A stretch of 64,000 nucleotides of DNA from Crocinitomicaceae bacterium (GCA_016708105.1 JADJGJ010000001.1:1674001-1738000), one strand, 5' to 3'. Positions 47,044 through 56,099 are shown, counted from the stretch's first letter. Notes: a model not told the origin generated them from the letters alone. A program made the numbers and translations.

Positions 47044-47964
47044 TTATTTTACTAATTTCTGTTCAAGTGCTTGAAAAATGGGTTCTTGATTCAAGGTATC
47101 AAACCAGCAAATTTCAGGATTTCGCTTAAACCAAGAAATTTGTTTGCGGGCATAAATTCGTGTATTTCTTTTTATGAGTTCAACGGCGCGTTCAAGTGAA
47201 TCGTTTCCTGAGAGGTGATTAAATAATTCCGTATACCCAACTGTTCTCAGTGATTTCAAATGATTGAATTGGTAAAGCAATTTTACTTCATCAAGTAATC
47301 CTTCGTGCATCATGGTATCCACTCTGGTATTGATTCTATCATAGAGTTGATCTTTGTCCATATTCAGACCAATCCAGAAGGTATCAAATGATCTGGGTTT
47401 GGCTTCATTCAAACGAAAAGCAGAGTAGGGTGAACCTGTAATGGTAAAAACTTCAAGTGCCCTGATTACACGTCTGGGATTTTGCATATCTGCATTTTCG
47501 TAAAATTCAGGATCGCACGTTTTCACTTCGCTTTGTAACTTTTCCAAGCCTTCATCTTGCCAGCGTTGTATTAATTGATTTCTCACCGTCTCATCAGCGG
47601 GTATATTGTCAATACCATAACAGAGTGCGTTGATGTACAATCCGCTTCCTCCAACGGCAACGCAGTAATCATGGGTTTTGAAAATTTGGTTTAGTTTTTC
47701 CAAGGCATCGGTTTCAAATAAGCCACTGGTATAATGATCATGAATAGAAAGATGTCCGATAAAATGATGCTTTGCTTCAGTCAATTCTTCATCAGTAGGG
47801 CGTGCGGTACCAATTTTCATTTCACGATAAAATTGTCGTGAATCAAAGGAAATAATTTCAGTATTGAATTTTTGCGCAAGCCTAATTGCAAGTGCAGTTT
47901 TACCGACTGCCGTTGGCCCCGTAACAATGATGAGTTTTTTTTTTGGTGGGTTCAGCTCAGCCAT
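47044..47964 (-). CDS. miaA: tRNA dimethylallyltransferase MiaA
   Basis: 306 residues, full length. The P-loop is GPTAVGKTALAIRLA (about 16-30). The family motifs DSRQFYREMKIGTARP and HHFIGHL follow, then VGGSGLYINAL, the insertion with NPRRVIRALEV, and the C-terminal TVGYTELF and TRIYARKQISWFKRN. It prenylates A37 of tRNAs reading UNN codons. It is the last gene of the 50.7-47.0 kb operon and overlaps the stop of the phosphatase gene by 13 bases; its link to that pathway is probably only transcriptional. Confidence 0.95.
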   Translation of the reverse strand: MAELNPPKKKLIIVTGPTAVGKTALAIRLAQKFNTEIISFDSRQFYREMKIGTARPTDEELTEAKHHFIGHLSIHDHYTSGLFETDALEKLNQIFKTHDYCVAVGGSGLYINALCYGIDNIPADETVRNQLIQRWQDEGLEKLQSEVKTCDPEFYENADMQNPRRVIRALEVFTITGSPYSAFRLNEAKPRSFDTFWIGLNMDKDQLYDRINTRVDTMMHEGLLDEVKLLYQFNHLKSLRTVGYTELFNHLSGNDSLERAVELIKRNTRIYARKQISWFKRNPEICWFDTLNQEPIFQALEQKLVK

Positions 47965-48617
47965 TCGTCAATGAATTCTCGCACGCAAGCCTGTCCACCA
48001 TTGCGCTGAAGAATGATATGTGCTATTCGTTTAATGTCTTTCACTGCATCAGCAGGACAAACAGAAAGACCTACCACCTCCATAATATCGATGTCATTGA
48101 TATCATCTCCAACATAGGCTACTTGTTCAGGTTTTATGTTCAGCTCACTGCACCAGGTGTTCAGAATGTCTGATTTTTTTTCCTGTCCTACATGTACTTT
48201 TTGAATGTTCAGCAAATTGGCGCGGGTATGTATTGCTTCAGATTTAAAGGCATGTGAAATGATACCGAAAATAATTCCTTCTTTCGCTTTTCTACGAATT
48301 GCCAAGCCATCTTTTGCATTGAATTTTTTTATCTGATCTCCGTTTTCAGTATAGTACATGCCACCATCTGTCATGGTACCATCTACATCTAAAATAACCA
48401 GTTTGATGTTCATGGCATCTGCTTGTTTTTTTAGTTTCAGATCTTTTCGCACGATGGCGTCCAGATCATATCCAAAAAAATCAGCCACCTTCACCAATTC
48501 AACCGGTGATGGGTCCATGATACGTACTTTGGGAATGGCAATCTGATCTTCAAACTCAGCAAGCGTTATATTGCGCTGATCACAAAGCCATGAGATATTG
48601 TCTTTATAATAAACCAT
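47952..48617 (-). CDS. KdsC-like HAD phosphatase with N-terminal XRE-like region
   Basis: 221 residues. The HAD part starts near 70 with the nucleophile motif LVILDVDGTMTDG (D77, D79). It continues with IISHAFKSEAIHTRA, motif III Lys in GQEKKSDIL, and motif IV VAYVGDDINDIDIM, all in the pattern of KdsC (Kdo 8-phosphate phosphatase). It has no cap domain, as in KdsC. The first 60 residues (ISWLCDQRNITLAEFEDQI, then VKVADFFGYDLDAIVRKDL) resemble a degenerate XRE helix-turn-helix, an uncommon addition. Lies 32 bases after the DAHP-synthase-family gene, in an operon with an epimerase-CBS fusion. Confidence 0.8.
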   Translation of the reverse strand: MVYYKDNISWLCDQRNITLAEFEDQIAIPKVRIMDPSPVELVKVADFFGYDLDAIVRKDLKLKKQADAMNIKLVILDVDGTMTDGGMYYTENGDQIKKFNAKDGLAIRRKAKEGIIFGIISHAFKSEAIHTRANLLNIQKVHVGQEKKSDILNTWCSELNIKPEQVAYVGDDINDIDIMEVVGLSVCPADAVKDIKRIAHIILQRNGGQACVREFIDEWLS

Positions 48618-48649
48618 GCATGAATTTTCTGAAAAGATAAAAATAAAAA

Positions 48650-49648
48650 TTAAACAATTTGATGTCCAACTGCAGCTGCAACCGGATTAAGTGTTTTGCA
48701 AAGCGCTCTGAATTCATCATGATTCAATTGTTGTGATGCATCAGATTTTGCCACTTTAGGATTTGGATGTACTTCAATCAATAATCCATCAATACCCATT
48801 GCGGTGCATGCCCTGGTGAGGTCAGGTACACCGTAAGCATATCCCATGGCATGACTTGGATCTAGAACTACCGGACAATTAGTAAATTCTTTTAAAAAAG
48901 ATACTCCGCACAAATCTAAGGTGAACCTGGTTTTGGTTTCAAACGTGCGAATGCCGCGTTCACATAAAATGACATTTTCATTTCCGCCTGAAAGAACAAA
49001 TTCAGCGCACTGCACAAATTCTTGCAGGGTTGTGCCAAATCCTCTTTTAATTAATACCGGTTTAGTAGTCTTTGCGCAAGCTTTTAAAATGCCATGATCA
49101 TACATTGCTTTGGCTCCAATCTGAATGACATCTGAATATTCAATAACCTCGGCAACGTGTGATGCATCACGCACTTCAGTAATCACATTTAAGCCGTATT
49201 TTTCTTTCATTTTTACCAGTAGTTTCAGTCCTTCAAGACCTAGTCCCTGAAAACTATAAGGGGATGTTCTGGGTTTATAACAGCCACCGCGCAGTGTGGT
49301 CAATTTTAATTCTTTCAGCAATTCTGATGATTGAGTAATTTGCTCTTCTGATTCAACTGAACAAGGTCCGGCTATAAGAATGGTGTTGTTTGAATTTCCG
49401 CCAATAGTGACATTTCCAATTTTAATTTCTCGTGTTTGTTTTTTGTAATTTCTTGATGCAAGTTGAATATCATCTGAAAAAACAAAATGTTCAAGCACCA
49501 GATTATCAAAGCGGGAATCCAGTTCTTTATGTCCGGATCCGCTGATCAGAATATAGTACTCATTTTTTTCAATTACAAATGCATTGATCGCCTTTGATAA
49601 TTCTTGAACTTTTGATGGGGATGTTTCTTTTTTTAAATGGATAATCAT
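48650..49648 (-). CDS. DAHP-synthase-family 3-deoxy-sugar-acid synthase (type I-beta)
   Basis: 332 residues. An N-terminal ferredoxin-like regulatory domain (about 1-70) precedes the barrel, as in Thermotoga-type DAHP synthase. Active-site motifs are AGPCSVES (metal Cys96), RGGCYKPRTSPYSFQGLG (about 120-137), IQIGAKAMYD, LIKRGFG, ILCERGIRTFE, VVLDPSHA and IEVHPNP. KPRTSPYSFQG is the DAHP synthase form, binding erythrose 4-phosphate, and differs from the Kdo8P synthase motif. It could be the shikimate entry enzyme, but its operon suggests a dedicated 3-deoxy-sugar role. Its ATG overlaps the previous stop by 4 bases. Confidence 0.85.
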   Translation of the reverse strand: MIIHLKKETSPSKVQELSKAINAFVIEKNEYYILISGSGHKELDSRFDNLVLEHFVFSDDIQLASRNYKKQTREIKIGNVTIGGNSNNTILIAGPCSVESEEQITQSSELLKELKLTTLRGGCYKPRTSPYSFQGLGLEGLKLLVKMKEKYGLNVITEVRDASHVAEVIEYSDVIQIGAKAMYDHGILKACAKTTKPVLIKRGFGTTLQEFVQCAEFVLSGGNENVILCERGIRTFETKTRFTLDLCGVSFLKEFTNCPVVLDPSHAMGYAYGVPDLTRACTAMGIDGLLIEVHPNPKVAKSDASQQLNHDEFRALCKTLNPVAAAVGHQIV

Positions 49649-50655
49649 AATTCGCCTTTGATTAAATTCATGAAGTTTACTGAGCCTGTAGCTTGTCCTT
49701 TTTCATTAACAACGGGGAGATAAATAACAGGTCGGTTTTGTTTTTTTATAAATCGCAACAATTGAAAAACGGTAAATGTTTCAAGCACGGTGAGTGGTTT
49801 TGTATTGATAATTTCTTCTGTTCTGATATCATTCAAATCGTGAATATTTTTTAGTAAACCATTCCGCAAATCACCATTACCTATGATGCCTTCCAATGCG
49901 TTGTCATCACCTAACACCATGACAAAACCTAATTTTCCGTCAGCCATTTTTTCTAAAGCCGTACGCAATGAAAGTTCATGCCTGTAAACAACGGGTGATT
50001 CATTTAAATCACGCATAAAATCTCTCACCAGAAAATGTGATTCAATTTCATTCAATTTCAAATTCAGCAAGGCAGTATTAATATTTGAAGAATTAAAAAG
50101 ATAAGAACCTGAAACTGAAGCATCAACACCCATGTTTCTAAGAATAAATGATACTTCAGCATTGACCCCACCGTCAACGTGAATTTTTTTTCCCGGGTAC
50201 AAACGTCTGAACTCTCTGATCTTTCTGAAATTTATTGGATCAAAAGTGCCGCCGCTTTTTCCGGGTACAGTTGCCATTAGTAAAATGAAATCAAAGTCAT
50301 CTTGGTAATCTTCAAAAACTTTTACTGAGGTATTAGTGGTAATTGCAAGACCTAATTGACCGGTGAATTCTTTAGGTATTTTCAGTTTTTTATCCTTCAA
50401 ATCTTCATATTGAAAGGTGACAAAATCAAGATCAAATTTTTGAAGAGCGCCATAAAATCGGTTTGCATCTGTTGTAATAATGTGCAAATCAATTGGAATA
50501 TGGCTGTGTTGTTCAATGATTTCAATATCTGCAAACACATTTAAATCATCATTGCAATCAACATGAATATAATCAACGTGCGACTCGTTCAAATTCTGAA
50601 TAGTATTGAGCAAATCATTTTGCTTGTCTGAATAAATTGAAGCGGATATTTTCAT
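49645..50655 (-). CDS. Ribulose-phosphate 3-epimerase-like barrel fused to KdsD-like CBS pair
   Basis: 336 residues from the ATG at 50655. Residues 1-200 form an RPE-like TIM barrel: IHVDCND (H31, D33), IDLHII (H58), LLMATVPGKSGGTF in place of the usual MSVNPGFGGQ, and HVDGGVN (D161), so metal and acid-base residues are kept. Residues 205-336 are two CBS domains. LGFVMVLGDDNALEGIIGNG followed by DLRNGLL is strikingly like the CBS tail of KdsD (arabinose-5-phosphate isomerase). KdsD has a SIS domain in front instead. I infer a CBS-regulated pentulose-phosphate epimerase or isomerase feeding the downstream aldolase. First gene of the operon. Confidence 0.82.
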   Translation of the reverse strand: MKISASIYSDKQNDLLNTIQNLNESHVDYIHVDCNDDLNVFADIEIIEQHSHIPIDLHIITTDANRFYGALQKFDLDFVTFQYEDLKDKKLKIPKEFTGQLGLAITTNTSVKVFEDYQDDFDFILLMATVPGKSGGTFDPINFRKIREFRRLYPGKKIHVDGGVNAEVSFILRNMGVDASVSGSYLFNSSNINTALLNLKLNEIESHFLVRDFMRDLNESPVVYRHELSLRTALEKMADGKLGFVMVLGDDNALEGIIGNGDLRNGLLKNIHDLNDIRTEEIINTKPLTVLETFTVFQLLRFIKKQNRPVIYLPVVNEKGQATGSVNFMNLIKGEL

Positions 50656-50708
50656 TGGTAAATGGCAATACGTGTTTTCAGTGAAAGCTAATTTCAGATA
50701 TTTGCAGG

Positions 50709-50716
50709 CAAAGATA
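50709..50716 (-). promoter_or_regulatory. -7 box TATCTTTG for the epimerase-CBS operon
   Basis: The minus strand matches TAnnTTTG, 53 bases before the ATG at 50655. On the other strand a near-match, GATATTTG (50697-50704), precedes the hydrolase ATG, so divergent promoters overlap here. Confidence 0.5.
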
Positions 50717-50722
50717 CCACTT

Positions 50723-51562
50723 ATGATTGATTTTAAAGACAAGATATATGAAGGCGCTGAGAGAAGACCTTCGCTTTGGGATTGCCGCATACCTGTTGAT
50801 GCAAAAGGGGTGATCATTTTTATACATGGTTACAAAGGCTATAAAGATTGGGGATGTTGGCAATTAGTAGAAGATAAATTTGTACAAAACGGGTACGGCT
50901 TCGTTAAATACAATATCAGTCATAATGGCGGAACGGTAAAGCAGAAAATAGATTTTCCTGACCCGGATGCATTTGGAAAAAATTGCTACTCGTATGAGGT
51001 ATTTGATCTTGAAAAAATAATCACTGAGACAAAAAGAATTTTACATGACGAGTTGAATAGTTCAATTCCAATTTATTTGATAGGGCATAGTCGGGGCGGG
51101 GGAGTAGCCATACTTGAAGCAGCCGTTAACCAACAGGTTGCAGCCCTTGTGTCATGGGCAGGCATCAGTGATATTGCTTGTCGTTTTCCTGAAGGAGAAG
51201 AATTGGAATTTTGGCAACAAGACGGAGTGAGATATGTTGAAAATGCGCGCACGAAACAAAACCTGCCTCATTATTTTAGTTTCTATGAAGATTTTATAAA
51301 TAATCAAGATCGGTTTGATATTGAAAAAGCGGCTCGGTCACTCACTATTCCGTTTTTGCAAATTCACGGTGATATGGACAGTGCCGTAAGTGTGCATGAA
51401 GGACAAGAACTTTCAACATGGACAAATACTACCTTAGAAATAATAAAAGGAGCTGACCACACTTTTGGCAGCGCACACCCATGGTCTGATTCTGACTTGC
51501 CTGAAGATTTAGAAGAAGTTTGTCAGCGAACGATCTCCTTCTTTAATAAACTGACATTTTGA
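50723..51562 (+). CDS. Alpha/beta hydrolase (dienelactone-hydrolase / acylaminoacyl-peptidase-like)
   Basis: 279 residues from the ATG at 50723, since codons upstream lie in the divergent promoter region. The oxyanion-side HGYKGYKDWG is at about 33-42, the nucleophile elbow GHSRGGG near 120 supplies Ser, the acid is in QIHGDMDSAVSVHEG, and the catalytic His is in GADHTFGS. There is no signal peptide, so it is cytoplasmic. The substrate is unknown. Its 3' end overlaps the PBP4-type gene tail to tail by 20 bases. Confidence 0.82.
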   Translation: MIDFKDKIYEGAERRPSLWDCRIPVDAKGVIIFIHGYKGYKDWGCWQLVEDKFVQNGYGFVKYNISHNGGTVKQKIDFPDPDAFGKNCYSYEVFDLEKIITETKRILHDELNSSIPIYLIGHSRGGGVAILEAAVNQQVAALVSWAGISDIACRFPEGEELEFWQQDGVRYVENARTKQNLPHYFSFYEDFINNQDRFDIEKAARSLTIPFLQIHGDMDSAVSVHEGQELSTWTNTTLEIIKGADHTFGSAHPWSDSDLPEDLEEVCQRTISFFNKLTF

Positions 51563-53027
51563 TCATCAGATTTTCAAAATATTTTTTCAATTGAGCTGAT
51601 GTGCAATAATGGTTATTGATGATCATGGCGTAGGATAGTTTTTTTCCTGATGAGCTATCTACGTATCCGGCATAAGACTTTACACGCGTCATGGTTCCGC
51701 TTTTTCCATAAACTCTACCATCAGCTGTGGTGCCGTCAGCCACATTAGCCATGGTTCCTTTTTTACCCGCAATTGCAAGTGTTTCTTTAAATGATTGCGC
51801 ATTTTTTGTTCCGTTCATATACGTTAACAAGTCAACTAAAAATTTTGCTGATACGGCGTTTGATCTTGATAATCCGCTTCCATCAGTCATAAATAATCCG
51901 GTGGCATCAATTTTAGATTTCCAGAAATTTGTGCAGACAATAGCGCCGTTGCTAGTGCTGCCATAACCTGAACTGTTCACTGAAAGTTGACACAAAATAT
52001 GCTCAGCAAACAAATTGATGCTTTGTTGATTTACAACACCAACAATGGATCCCAGGCTTGGAGATTCATGCAAAATGAGTTCTGTCAATTCTGGTTTAAC
52101 ATACGTAAGATTTTTATCTAATTCACGATGCGTAGTGGGAGCATAACTTACATCAATACCTCGTTGTTCAAGTGCGTAATCTAGTTCAAGTGCAGCAATA
52201 AATTCAGGATCCGGAATGCTGGCTTTCACTATAAAATCATCTTGTCCTTTTGGTAAGGTTCCGCGCACAAACCAATCGTATGAGTAGGGTGCGCCATATA
52301 CGTATGCATCATCATCTTTTGAGTCAGCTGCTTTTACATAATTTTGAATTATGATGCCCGGTACGTATGGGCTGGTACAGTGCATTTCAGTAGAATCACC
52401 GGCAGCGGGTCCGGTTTTAAAATGTAATTCAAGCATGTTGTCGAATATGGTAAGACCGGCTGGTCCGGCGCCATAATAATTTCCCATATCTCCCCAAACC
52501 CATCCTGACGGAACACCATCATAGCGATAAATTGAACCATCAGCCACCACTTTTCCTGTAACTTTTCTAATGCCAAGATTATACAAGCTATCAGCCCATT
52601 GAGTTAAAAAATTTCTTTCATGTCCGGGTTTATTATAATGTCTTGAGCCAAGGGTAGGGTCACCGCCGCCAACTAAGTATAAATCTCCGTTGATAGTGCC
52701 GGTTAAACTATCCAATGTGCCGCTATACATAATTTTTGTTTTGAAGTGATATCCTCTTCCCAATACCTGAAAACCCGTTGCGGTAGTAATTAGTTTCATG
52801 GTAGATGCAGGCGGAATACTCATTTCTGCGTTGTAGTCAGCAATCACTTCACCGGTGGTCATGTCTTTCACATAGAAGCTGAATACTGCATGTTTGAGTT
52901 GAGTATCTGCCATCATGGTTTCAGCATAAGACTGAATGCCGTTTACAGGTTTTGTTGTTGCCGTTGTCTGGCTAATTGTGTTAAGAGCAGGTAAAACTGC
53001 AATCAATAATAGATATCGTAGAAACAT
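51543..53027 (-). CDS. dacB: D-alanyl-D-alanine carboxypeptidase/endopeptidase (PBP4, DacB type)
   Basis: 494 residues from the ATG at 53027, which opens a signal peptide (MFLRYLLLIAVLPALNTISQ); the longer frame upstream runs into asnB. The penicillin-binding motifs are SxxK in PPASTMKLITTATG, SxN in GSGLSRSNAVS and K-S-G in VYGKSGTMTRV. The large insertion between SxxK and SxN (LVGGGDPTLGS etc.) is that of class C PBP4. The enzyme trims or cleaves peptidoglycan peptides in the periplasm. Divergent from asnB with 43 bases between starts. Confidence 0.92.
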   Translation of the reverse strand: MFLRYLLLIAVLPALNTISQTTATTKPVNGIQSYAETMMADTQLKHAVFSFYVKDMTTGEVIADYNAEMSIPPASTMKLITTATGFQVLGRGYHFKTKIMYSGTLDSLTGTINGDLYLVGGGDPTLGSRHYNKPGHERNFLTQWADSLYNLGIRKVTGKVVADGSIYRYDGVPSGWVWGDMGNYYGAGPAGLTIFDNMLELHFKTGPAAGDSTEMHCTSPYVPGIIIQNYVKAADSKDDDAYVYGAPYSYDWFVRGTLPKGQDDFIVKASIPDPEFIAALELDYALEQRGIDVSYAPTTHRELDKNLTYVKPELTELILHESPSLGSIVGVVNQQSINLFAEHILCQLSVNSSGYGSTSNGAIVCTNFWKSKIDATGLFMTDGSGLSRSNAVSAKFLVDLLTYMNGTKNAQSFKETLAIAGKKGTMANVADGTTADGRVYGKSGTMTRVKSYAGYVDSSSGKKLSYAMIINNHYCTSAQLKKYFENLMIKMSVY

Positions 53028-53056
53028 ATTCAGGTTATTCAGCTTAAATTTACATC

Positions 53057-53064
53057 CAAAACTA
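53057..53064 (-). promoter_or_regulatory. -7 box TAGTTTTG for dacB
   Basis: The minus strand matches TAnnTTTG, 29 bases before the ATG at 53027 and 6 bases from the divergent asnB start. Confidence 0.5.
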
Positions 53065-53070
53065 AACACT

Positions 53071-54936
53071 TTGTGCGGGATAACAGGGATATGGATCAGA
53101 AATAACAAGGCAGCATTGCAATTGCAGCAATTGCCCGTCGCACTAGATAAAATCAAGCATCGCGGCCCTGATGCTAACGCTGTCTTGTTGAAAAATCACG
53201 TGGGCTTGGGGCATGCACGCCTAGCCGTCATTGATTTAAATGTATCGGCTAATCAACCTTTTTCTTCAGCTGACGGAAAACATCATCTGGTATTTAACGG
53301 TGAAATATATAATTACAAAGAATTAAAAACAGAGCTTGAAAGTAGCGGACTTGTATTTAAAACACAATCTGATACGGAGGTTCTGTTGCAATTGCTCATC
53401 AAATATGGTATCACTTGTATTGAGAGGTTGAATGGTTTTTTTTCGTTCATCTATTATAATGAATCAGCGAATGAATTATTTGCGGCAAGAGATCGTTTTG
53501 GCATTAAACCATTATTGTATTATCAAGATGAGGATAAATTCATACTGAGTTCTGAATTATCTGCTATCATGGCTTTTGATGTGACCTGTGATATCAATCC
53601 AAAAGCCCTTCATGATTATTTTACCTATACTTATATACCGGCGCCTGAAACTATCTTGAAACACGTGTTCAAACTTGAGCCGGGTTATTTTATCAAATGC
53701 CATTCAGATGGTACTGTTGTGAAACAAGTTTATTATCAAAATGAACTAAAAACTAAAACAGATCTCAATTTTGAAACAGCAAAAGAAAAGCTGGTTGATC
53801 TATTATCTTCTTCAGTGAAGAGAAGATTAATTGCAGATGTGCCATTGGGTTGTTTTCTCAGCGGAGGCATTGACTCATCTGTAATTGCCGCTTTAGCCAA
53901 GGAGCACAAATCTGATTTGAATACGTTTTCTGTTGGTTTTGATCATCCGTATTTTGATGAATCAAATAATGCCTTGGAGACGGCAAAATATTTGAATACG
54001 CATCATCATGCTATTAAAATTTCAAAGCAAGAATTTCTATCAGCTTTTGATCCATTTTTACAATCATTAGACGAACCGTTTGCTGACTCATCTGCCTTTG
54101 CTTATTATCATCTTTCTGAATTTGCAAAAAAACATGTAACAGTAGCTTTGAGTGGTGATGGTGCTGATGAATTGTTTGGTGGATATCGTAAGCACAGAGC
54201 TGAATTGCAAATTAGAAATGGATCATGGATAAAAAAATCAGGTATTCATACAGCGGCTTCACTGCTTAAAATAATTCCCACTTCGCGGTCAGGTAAACTT
54301 GGTGACTTGAGTAGAAAGATTCAAAAATATTCTGCCGGTTTGAATATGTCAGCCAACGAACGATATGATACTTGGTGCAGTTGGATTTCATCTGATGTGA
54401 GACAAAAACTTTTCAAGTCATCATCAAATTCTTATCAAAATAAAAATTTCAATATTGAGTCTCTGAATGATTTTTTATTGACTGATCAGCAATTTGTTTT
54501 ACCGAATGATATGCTGAAAAAAGTAGATCAAATGAGCATGGCACATGCGCTTGAAGTGCGGGTTCCGTTTCTTGATCATACTGTTTTAGAGTTTGCTAAT
54601 TCATTGCCTGAGACCTATAAGATAAATGAAAAAACCGGAAAAATTATTTTGCGTGAATCATTCAGAAACCGCTTACCTGAAAGCTTGTTTCATCGTCAGA
54701 AAAAAGGATTTGAAATTCCGCTTCAACTATGGTTAAAAGATGAAATGGAAAAGCGTTTTGGAGAAATATTTTTTACTGAATCGTATATTGAAAAACAATG
54801 CATCTTCAACACAAATTTTATCATGTCACTTAAAAAGGATGTCCTCAAATCATTAGAAGGAGAGGGCATTTACCTCATTTGGTCTTTGTTGATTTTTCAG
54901 CATTGGTATCATCAACATATTCATCATCGTTTATGA
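53071..54936 (+). CDS. asnB: Asparagine synthase (glutamine-hydrolysing), TTG start
   Basis: 621 residues from a TTG at 53071. This start is decided by chemistry: the N-terminal nucleophile must be Cys2, and TTG-TGC gives M-C-G-I-T-G-I; no ATG lies in frame at that point. The class II glutaminase domain shows KHRGPDANA, LGHARLAVIDL, FNGEIYNYKEL and SDTEVLLQ. The synthetase domain has the PP-loop CFLSGGIDSSVIAAL and SGDGADELFGGYRKH. It makes Asn, or amidates a sugar or peptide in polysaccharide clusters. It begins the exopolysaccharide operon and overlaps the next gene by ATGA. Confidence 0.92.
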   Translation: MCGITGIWIRNNKAALQLQQLPVALDKIKHRGPDANAVLLKNHVGLGHARLAVIDLNVSANQPFSSADGKHHLVFNGEIYNYKELKTELESSGLVFKTQSDTEVLLQLLIKYGITCIERLNGFFSFIYYNESANELFAARDRFGIKPLLYYQDEDKFILSSELSAIMAFDVTCDINPKALHDYFTYTYIPAPETILKHVFKLEPGYFIKCHSDGTVVKQVYYQNELKTKTDLNFETAKEKLVDLLSSSVKRRLIADVPLGCFLSGGIDSSVIAALAKEHKSDLNTFSVGFDHPYFDESNNALETAKYLNTHHHAIKISKQEFLSAFDPFLQSLDEPFADSSAFAYYHLSEFAKKHVTVALSGDGADELFGGYRKHRAELQIRNGSWIKKSGIHTAASLLKIIPTSRSGKLGDLSRKIQKYSAGLNMSANERYDTWCSWISSDVRQKLFKSSSNSYQNKNFNIESLNDFLLTDQQFVLPNDMLKKVDQMSMAHALEVRVPFLDHTVLEFANSLPETYKINEKTGKIILRESFRNRLPESLFHRQKKGFEIPLQLWLKDEMEKRFGEIFFTESYIEKQCIFNTNFIMSLKKDVLKSLEGEGIYLIWSLLIFQHWYHQHIHHRL

Positions 54937-56095
54937 TCAAAGTGCTGCGTATTATTAACCGTTTCAATTTAGGTGGCCCAACCTATAATGTGACCTATTT
55001 ATCAGCCTTTATGCCTGATGAATTTGAAACAACGCTTTGTGGTGGTAGGCATGAAAAGCATGAAGGTGACTCACTTTTTATACCTGAAAGATATGGTGTA
55101 AAACCAATCATTATTGAAAGTATGCAGCGCAGCATTAACCCGTTGAATGATCGCAAAGCACTTGCAGAAATTAGGGCAATTATTCGTGAAGTAAAACCGG
55201 ATATTATACACACCCATGCTTCAAAAGCCGGTGCACTTGGACGCACGGCAGCAATCAAAGAGAAAGTTCCGGTGATAGTGCACACGTTTCATGGGCATGT
55301 TTTTCATTCATACTTCGGTCGGTTTAAAACCTGGTTGTATTTGATGGCAGAACGACGGCTTGCGAAAAAACATCGGCAATTATTGCCATCTCAGAGAAAC
55401 AGAAAGATGAACTGACCAATCGTTTCAAAATTGCTCCTCAAGAAAAATTCAAGGTAATTCCGTTGGGGTTTGATTTAGATAGATTTCAAGAAAACAAAAC
55501 TGAAAAGCGAAATAAGTTCAGAGCGCAGCATGGTTTAACAGACGAAATTGCAATTGGTATTATTGGTCGGTTGACGGCAATTAAAAACCATGAATTATTT
55601 ATTGAGAGCATTGCGATGCTGGCTGAGCACAAAATAAAACTCAGAGCTTTTGTAATGGGCGGTGGTGAGCGTTTTGATGAATTACAAGAATTAGCGAAAG
55701 CCACAGAAGCGGTGTGTGGGCAAAAATTATTTACGTTCACCAATTGGGTAACCAATGTTGAAGATGTGTTGCCGGGGCTTGATATCATTGCGTTGACATC
55801 GTTAAATGAAGGCACACCGGTAAGTTTAATTGAAGCTCAGGCGGCCGGAGTTCCGGTAATCACTACAAACGTTGGTGGTGTTTCAGACGTAGTGAATAAT
55901 GAAAATACCGGTTTCATCATAGATGGATTTACAGTAGAAAAATTTGCTAAAAAACTGCGCCTGCTGGCTGAAAATGAAGAATTGCGTAAAAAAATGTCAC
56001 AAAATGGCTGGCCATACGTAGAACATAAGTTCCATTACAGAAGATTGTGTAAGGATATGGCAGATTTATATCATCATCTGCTGGCTAAAAAATAA
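54933..56095 (+). pseudogene. Family 4 glycosyltransferase, frame broken at an A6 run
   Basis: The first frame (ATG at 54933, overlapping the asnB stop) encodes the N-terminal Rossmann half: IINRFNLGGPTYNVTYLSAF, then IIHTHASKAGALGR. After LAKK it becomes nonsense and stops at 55413-55415. Directly beyond A6 at 55365-55370 another frame reads TSAIIAISEKQKDEL and runs to 56095. It carries GIIGRLTAIKNHELFIES and the GT4 motif NEGTPVSLIEAQAAGVPVIT. One more A would restore a 387-residue GT-B enzyme. As part of the exopolysaccharide operon it would add a sugar to the lipid-linked repeat unit. Confidence 0.8.
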
Positions 56096-56099
56096 TGAA

